A stretch of DNA of 33,514 bases from contig JAHBMJ010000631.1 of assembly GCA_018398765.1 (NCBI GenBank), forward strand, positions 77,387-110,900. The letters run 5' to 3'. Shown here one piece after another: positions 30,820 through 33,514 of the stretch (position 1 is its first letter; every line of letters starts with the position of its first letter). The notes under the pieces are model-generated. The model worked only from the letters and a program-made list of their open reading frames with translations, made no database searches and was not told the DNA's origin. Origin of the DNA: Chromera velia (taxonomy: Eukaryota; Sar; Chromeraceae). The position numbers and the translations under genes were made by a program.

Positions 30820-31900
30820 TTAAAAATTGTTTATTAGAAGCATATTAAGTCTTGCGAATGCCAGTGTATGTGACTTTGGAAGCTCACACACGTTTTTCGA
30901 AAAAAAAAAAATTTTCTCGGAGAGGGGCTGAACTATTATTCTAGTAAAAAGCCCGCATAGATGCAAATACAAATTCATTTAAGTTTTTGAAGGTTACATT
31001 AGCAGTTTGAGTGGTTATTGATTGCATGATGTTACATCATGCAGTGTTTGTATTTGAAAGTTTTGAAATATAAAGTTTTACCGACGCCCTACAAAAATCA
31101 CGTATTGACAACCAATTTATAAATCAATAAATGAAGCTATAGGCGTATCACAGTTAATCACGGAGGGGAAAAAAATAATTATGAAGCCGATTCCCGCTTT
31201 TTTTTTTTTGTTGGCGATGTTACATAACAAACAAACGTAACTGTTCTAGCAGTAGTTCTGGCAACTGTTGTGTAACTTGTGTTAAGTGTTGTGCAACTGT
31301 TGCCTAGACTGTTGCGTAGGTGTTGTGCAAAAACAAAGAAAAAATAGTAATTAAAGCCATGTAATTTCGTTTTTTTTTCTGTGAATCTAAACTGTGATAC
31401 ACCTAAAAATGAAATGAACTGAATTTAAGTACGTGGTGAAATTAAGTGAATTTACGTGAATTTGGGTGAAGTTGCAAATTAATTTTAATGAATTGAAGGC
31501 CTCCTAATTCATTTAAATTCATTAAAATTACATCTGTTCATTTGCAAATTCATTCGATTTCATGTAAGTTTATCTTAATTCACTTTGTAAATCCACAAAA
31601 TTCTAGACTTAATTTATTCAAATTCATTTAAAATTAATTATTAATTTTTTCAGTTTTTACTGAATTTGTAAAACACTTATTGAAGATAAGAATGATAAAA
31701 AAATCAAAATTTAAATATGTGGTAGTTCTAAATGAAAAAAACAGATGTTAGTAGAATTTATAAACATTTTTGACCAAATCTTTTTTAGTTCAATGCTTTT
31801 AGGAAGAGGAGAAAATGTCGGACATTTTTGTGTGATTAAAATGTTAAAATCTGTTCAATCATTGGCAACTGTATTGAAACTACACATTTACTGCAGAAGA
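30820..31900. other. AT-rich intergenic block
   Basis: A strongly AT-rich stretch follows the kinase stop, with an A11 run (30900-30910), a T10 run near 31200, GTTGTG/GCAACTGTTG-like short repeats (31255-31330), and the hairpin described separately. No gene is seen. Confidence 0.5.
31435..31583. repeat. Long imperfect AT-rich hairpin
   Basis: The left arm (31435-31494) and right arm (31516-31583) are imperfect reverse complements. The inner 14 bp, AATTTTAATGAATT and AATTCATTAAAATT, pair perfectly around a ~20-base loop containing AGGCCTCC. Further matches (TTGCAAAT, GTGAATTAAG-like) extend the arms with gaps. It could be a foldback MITE remnant or a structural element. Confidence 0.5.
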
Positions 31901-32269
31901 GTTAAACACGTCTTCACCGATTACCCAGAACAAACGACATATTCCACTGACAATCCCCCACCTTCCCGCACGCCCGGCACAAAGCGAACACTGGCAAACA
32001 CCCACCCCGTAGCACCCAAACTCATTTGACCGGCTTCAAATCTAGCTTCAAATAGAGGGCACAACACTTTCTGTCCACTGTACAATCGTTTTCGCATCGG
32101 CCTGAAGTAGACGGTCGAAGATCCCCACATGCCCGAAACAAGAATGAAGCACACATCAATCGCGGCCCGGCCCAGTCAACACACCCGCCCTTCGCTGTCA
32201 CAGAGGCTCCTTCCTGCCTTGATCAGAAGCTCCTCGATCATATCAACAAAGCCGTCGAGTACGCTCAGC

Positions 32270-33053
32270 CTACGAGGGAGAACTTTTCGAGGAGGCACTG
32301 AAACTTCTCGTCGAGTGCCGGGTCTCCTGTGCTCTCCAGAGGATCCACCGGTCCTGAAACGAATGAATGAATGAATGGATCGACAAATCAATCGATTGAG
32401 GAATGATTTCGATCATGGCTGGGAATTAAGGTTGGCGATTTGACAAGATCAACAAGGAGGGACAAACAAGGTTCAAGGAAGATGCGTAAGAAAAGATTCT
32501 GCAATTACGTGATCAGGAACAAATGATGAAAATATTTTTTTTCTGCATGTCTGTATGTACTGGCTTCATCGTGACTACACATTCTGGTATTCAAAAGGCG
32601 AAGTACACGTGTGAGAAAAGCACCTTTGCACATTCTTACTCCCTGCATGCATGTTGTGAAACGTGCGTCATTTTCTAACGGCTTCAGCCAGAGAAAGAAG
32701 AGGGACAAAGGAAGCAGACAGTACTGACCCTCTCCAATCGGGAGGTAGAGCTGAGTGCAGTTCGGCTCCCAAGGACTGTTCTGCCCCCCCCCCTCAGCAT
32801 GAATCAGAGCTGCACAAAAGTGAGGAAACGGTAATTGAGAGGGCATTCTCATGAGTCATGCATGCAACGAAAAATGGGTGCAAAACGGACTGCGACCTGA
32901 CGAGAAAGGGAGAAGAAGCAGTTTGAACGAATACCCCAAAGCGCACAGCTGCATGGAATCAACAGGCGACTGCTCTGTGGAGAGGTCAATGGCTTGAAAC
33001 AGCAGTAACATGAAGACGTGAAGGCTTGACATGAAGATAAATGAAGACGACAA
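32270..33053 (-). CDS. Tentative gene for a small secreted protein, 3' end unresolved
   Basis: Three phase-compatible exons can be drawn: 33053-32897, 32809-32729, and one starting at 32353. The intron between the first two would be only 87 bases. Donors are GTCGCA and GTCAGT; acceptors are TGTGCAG and GTTTCAG. The first exon encodes a hydrophobic, signal-peptide-like start (there is a second in-frame Met at 33032). Exon 2 is Gly/Pro/Asn-rich with one Cys, and exon 3 reads PVDPLESTGDPALDEKFQCLLEKFSL before a GTAGGC that may be a donor or may run into a TGA two codons later. Beyond this, two frames stay open and I could not choose between them. The family is not recognised. The model is plausible but unproven. 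Confidence 0.35.
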
Positions 33054-33514
33054 AAAATAAGGAAACCTGCCGAGATTGTTACAATGCTACTCCTCGGAAG
33101 GTGAACACATGCGAACAAGGGTCACAGAGCACGGACACGACATCGACGCGAGAATTCAGGACGACTGGAGGAAGAGAGAGGCCAAACAGTCAATTAAGAG
33201 AAGAAGAGCATTCACGAATCCACCTGGGGGGGGACCCAACTGCTAAGCCTCTCACAAAAACGAGCAGCCGACCCTCTTGCAGTGCGTTTTGTTGCTCAGG
33301 CTGCATGTGCAGAAAGCCCAGTTTCGGCGAGGTGTAGAAGGCTACAGCTGCATGTATGTGTACACAGAATAAATGTAAAAATCAGCGAAGACTATTTAAT
33401 TACTAGTCGCTCTTCTTCAGGGAGCCAGACAGACAAACAGACAGACTACGTCGCCTTTGCTATTCCTTTTCGACAGACAGACTATATGTTTTTCCCCCCT
33501 CATTCTCTTTCGAC
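33054..33514. other. Window-end region, no gene recognised
   Basis: This contains GACA/CAGA-type tetranucleotide runs (33428-33450) and short open frames only. If the minus-strand gene at 33053 is real, this is its promoter side. Confidence 0.35.

Noticed and set aside
32154..32391. A second minus-strand frame open across a TGA (32178-32176) after a Cys, resembling another selenocysteine site
   Set aside because: Splice phase from the upstream exon (32809-32729) selects a different frame at 32353, and more than one frame stays open here, so the read-through is probably chance.

Overview
The window looks like nuclear DNA from a protist with large, repeat-choked introns. The best guess is a chromerid alga (Chromera velia or a close relative). 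This is inferred from four things together: a 16-exon NAD(P)H nitrite reductase, a signal-peptide kinase with a divergent catalytic loop, LINE debris, and dense GT/CT/TGCATGCA repeats. No organism-specific marker proves it. The code appears standard, since TGA and TAA both end host genes. A six-base N gap lies inside a poly-C run at 16009-16014.

Layout, left to right. 1-2950 holds no convincing gene: low-complexity DNA, a near-perfect 26-bp direct repeat, and an AT-rich block with short inverted ends. 4022-2962 (minus) is a two-exon gene for a secreted cysteine-rich protein interrupted by a single in-frame TGA. 4023-4818 is a divergent promoter region. 4819-14215 (plus) is an assimilatory NAD(P)H-nitrite reductase. 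I joined its 16 exons into 1116 codons plus stop, and every splice phase agrees. 14216-18480 is repeat-rich with no recognised gene. 18778-19014 is a MITE-like element with 28-bp inverted ends. About 19150-25750 is one decayed APE-type LINE with a coiled-coil ORF1, a chromodomain, an endonuclease, a reverse transcriptase and an (AATC)n tail. 26467-30819 (plus) is a six-exon gene for a secreted protein kinase. 30820-31900 is AT-rich and contains a long imperfect hairpin. 33053 to about 32270 (minus) is a tentative gene for a small secreted protein, with its 3' end unresolved.

Three points deserve most attention. First, introns of the two large genes almost always begin GTC and end TGCAG (16/20 and 18/20), and tetranucleotide repeats such as (GTCT)n, (GTCA)n and (TGCN)n grow directly out of the splice sites. 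Second, the LINE carries a chromodomain immediately upstream of, and in frame with, its endonuclease. Third, the LINE's reading frame is broken mainly by TAA/TAG (15) rather than TGA (2) or frameshifts (one).

The genes show no shared pathway. The nitrite reductase is a cytosolic-looking nitrogen-assimilation enzyme. The kinase and the two minus-strand genes share only a predicted route into the secretory pathway.
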